This document shows positions 15,231 through 16,895 of a DNA stretch of 16,895 nt, piece after piece (position 1 is the first letter of the stretch; the number at the start of each line of letters is the position of its first letter). The notes beneath the pieces were generated by a model that was not told where the DNA came from, made no database searches, and was given only the letters and a program-made list of their open reading frames with translations. The position numbers and the translations under genes are program-made. This DNA is from Clostridiales bacterium (GTDB taxonomy: Bacteria > Bacillota_A > Clostridia > Peptostreptococcales > Anaerovoracaceae), in contig JAILFI010000085.1 in the NCBI GenBank assembly GCA_024697655.1, forward strand, positions 1 through 16,895, written 5' to 3'.

Positions 15231-15908
15231 TTACTTTCCCGCCGCCGTGAAAGGGGCCAGCGCCTGCGCGACCTTCGCGATCGGCATGGACTGCAGCGCG
15301 ACTTTACCGGGGCCGGTGATGACCGTGTTGAACAGGCCTTCGCCGCCGAGCACGATGTTCTTCATGCCCTTGACGGTGACGACATCGATGGAGCAGCTCG
15401 CGCTCATGTACGCGACGTAGCCGGTGTCCGCGATGAGCTGCTGGCCGGGGCCGAGCTCATACTCGGTGATGCTGCCGTCGATCTCGATGAACGCCATGCC
15501 GCGGCCTTCGAGTTTCTGCATGATGAAGCCTTCACCGCCGAACAGACCTGCTGCCGCCTTCTTGCGGAAGAAGACCGAGAGGTTGACGCCCGATTCGCTG
15601 GCGAGGAACGCCGACTTCTGCGCAACGATCGGGCCCTGGGAGATGTCCAGTGCGACGATGCTGCCGGGGAAGCTGGATGCGAATGCGATCTCACCTTCGC
15701 CGCCCTGCGCCGTGTATCTGTTCTGGAAGATGGTGTCACCGGAAAGCATGCGGCCGAGGGACTTGCCCAGACCGCCGGTGCCCTGCGTTTCCATATGCAT
15801 GTTCGGTGTCATCCATGCCATGGCGCCTTTTTCCGTGATCATACTTTCACCTGCGTCAAGTCTGCAGATGACTACGGGCAGCTGCCCGCCATCGATTTTG
15901 TATCTCAT
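15231..15908 (-). CDS. AIM24 family protein
   Basis: A 225-residue protein of the AIM24/TIGR00266 family, a beta-rich, glycine-rich fold. It has MRYKIDGGQLPVVICRLDAGESMITEKGAMAWM at the N-terminus, GGLGKSLGRMLSGDTIFQNRYTA at about 45-67, FRKKAAAGLFGGEGFIMQKLEG in the middle and VKGMKNIVLGGEGLFNTVITGPGKV near the end, all typical of the family. Bacterial function is not established; the yeast relative is mitochondrial, which does not transfer directly. No signal peptide or membrane segment. ATG 15908 is preceded by AAGGAGAG. It has its own promoter, with small hairpins in its leader (15928-15941) and 3' region (15142-15168). Confidence 0.92.
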   Translation of the reverse strand: MRYKIDGGQLPVVICRLDAGESMITEKGAMAWMTPNMHMETQGTGGLGKSLGRMLSGDTIFQNRYTAQGGEGEIAFASSFPGSIVALDISQGPIVAQKSAFLASESGVNLSVFFRKKAAAGLFGGEGFIMQKLEGRGMAFIEIDGSITEYELGPGQQLIADTGYVAYMSASCSIDVVTVKGMKNIVLGGEGLFNTVITGPGKVALQSMPIAKVAQALAPFTAAGK

Positions 15909-16001
15909 AGGACTCTCTCCTTTTCACCGTGCCCCGGCACGCGCTTCCGAGCCGCCCTCTGCGGTCCGTCCGGCCTTAAGCACGGATGTGATTCTGCTAA
16001 A

Positions 16002-16031
16002 ATTTTACTCTTTTTGGAATCGCCCTGTCAA
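16002..16031 (-). promoter_or_regulatory. Promoter of the AIM24-family gene
   Basis: On the minus strand a perfect TTGACA (16026-16031), an 18-nt spacer and TAAAAT (16002-16007). The leader would be about 85-90 nt and contain a CGTGC/GCACG hairpin just before the ribosome binding site. Confidence 0.7.
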
Positions 16032-16093
16032 CTGACGCGCTGTCCCGCAGATTCCTCTGTGCCCTTGCGCGGCACCCATCCTGCAGCTTCCGC

Positions 16094-16895
16094 TTATGCG
16101 ACGCACAGCCGGTAGATCGCATCCGCGAAGATCAGCGTCATCTTGCGGAAGTCCTCGGTGGTGAGTTCTTCGTCCGCCTGGTGCATCTTGTCTTTCGTCC
16201 AGGGGAAGCACGCACCGAACGCCACGACGTTGTCGAACGCGCGGGCGTAGGTGCCGCCGCCGATGACGAGCGGCTGCGACTCTGTATCGCCGGTATGCTC
16301 CTGATAGATGCTCATCAAGGTGCGGATCATCGGCTCGTCCGCGGGTTTGTAGATCGGCTCCTGCGCATGTCCCTTCACGACGCCGATGTCATACTTGCTG
16401 AGTACCGGCATCATCGCGTCGTAGACCTGCTGCCCTTCCATGGTAACGGGATAGCGGATATTGACGGTCAGGGTGGCTGTCTTCTGATCGACCGCCGCCA
16501 CGCCGACGTTCAGCACGAGCTTGCCCGATGGTTCGTCCTCAAATCCGCAGCCGATCGAAGTGCCGTCCGTCTCCATGCCGATACAGGTATTGTAAAAAGA
16601 GATAAAATCATTGACGTCGTCCGTGTTGAAGCTGATGTCTTCGAGGAATGCCATCAGCAGTGAGACCGCATTGATCCCTTTCTCCGGTGTGCTGCCGTGC
16701 GCAGGTTTTCCCTGCACCTTGATCTCCAGACTCTTGCCGATGATCTTTGTGGAGATGTCCGCCCTGCCGTCGTCTTTCCAGCGCGCCGCCTTATCGCGGA
16801 TCGGCTCGTACGCCTTCTTATCCTTGGACAGCACGACCGCTCTGGCATTATCCGCGACCATGTTGGCAGCGATGCCGCCGGTCAGGCTGCGCAGG
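16094..16895 (-). CDS. M20 metallopeptidase, Xaa-His dipeptidase (PepV) type, C-terminal part
   Basis: The 5' end is cut off by the right window edge; 266 residues remain of a protein that is usually about 470. The frame stays open through 16895 and reads LRSLTGGIAANMVADNARAVV there, a PepV-like lead into the lid domain. GKPAHGSTPEKGINAV carries the conserved lid His, and GGGTYARAFDNVVAFGACFPW followed by DKMHQADE contains the C-terminal metal-binding His region. These fit the dinuclear zinc dipeptidases of the PepV/M20 family that act on dipeptides in the cytosol. Beta-alanyl versus general dipeptide specificity cannot be told. It ends 62 nt before the AIM24 promoter. Confidence 0.93.
   Translation of the reverse strand, partial: LRSLTGGIAANMVADNARAVVLSKDKKAYEPIRDKAARWKDDGRADISTKIIGKSLEIKVQGKPAHGSTPEKGINAVSLLMAFLEDISFNTDDVNDFISFYNTCIGMETDGTSIGCGFEDEPSGKLVLNVGVAAVDQKTATLTVNIRYPVTMEGQQVYDAMMPVLSKYDIGVVKGHAQEPIYKPADEPMIRTLMSIYQEHTGDTESQPLVIGGGTYARAFDNVVAFGACFPWTKDKMHQADEELTTEDFRKMTLIFADAIYRLCVA

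Overview
The window looks like chromosomal backbone DNA from a GC-rich, Gram-positive-type anaerobe, most likely a member of the Clostridia. The reasons are strong AGGAGG ribosome binding sites, a HrcA-type CIRCE operator on groESL, the redox repressor Rex, a two-cluster clostridial ferredoxin, a RibU-type ECF transporter subunit under an FMN riboswitch, and the gene order tsaE-tsaB-rimI-tsaD-ABC-F ... rex ... groES-groEL, which matches the Bacillus subtilis ydiB-ydiF/rex/groESL neighbourhood. No family can be fixed from the sequence alone. I see no phage, transposase, integrase, tRNA, rRNA or CRISPR array.

Almost everything is on the minus strand, so transcription runs right to left. From the right edge: the C-terminal part of an M20 (PepV-like) dipeptidase; an AIM24-family protein with its own promoter; an FMN riboswitch, terminator and ribU; the t6A tRNA-modification cluster tsaE-tsaB-rimI-tsaD with overlapping genes; a 138-nt inverted-repeat element; a YdiF-type ABC-F protein; acpP-rex, separated by 1 nt; groES-groEL under CIRCE; guaB and guaA (IMP to XMP to GMP); and the first 19 codons of another gene at the left edge.

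Only two genes lie on the plus strand. One is a 56-residue 2[4Fe-4S] ferredoxin at 7923-8093, transcribed divergently from an unusual protein that joins a P-loop NTPase domain to an Asp23/Gls24-like C-terminal domain. The other is a secreted lipoprotein at 3555-4715 with an HExxHxxGxxD zinc-protease motif and a downstream Met-turn-like segment; it appears to be transcribed from a promoter so close to its ATG that the mRNA would be leaderless.

The parts most worth a second look are the metzincin-like lipoprotein and its leaderless promoter, the P-loop/Asp23 fusion paired with ferredoxin, the IMP dehydrogenase that resembles the enzyme of the protozoan Tritrichomonas foetus, the inverted-repeat element between tsaD and the ABC-F gene, the acpP-rex coupling with a palindrome at its promoter, and a 41-bp repeat duplicated exactly 100 bp apart at the end of ribU. 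Most of the rest is well-known housekeeping content.
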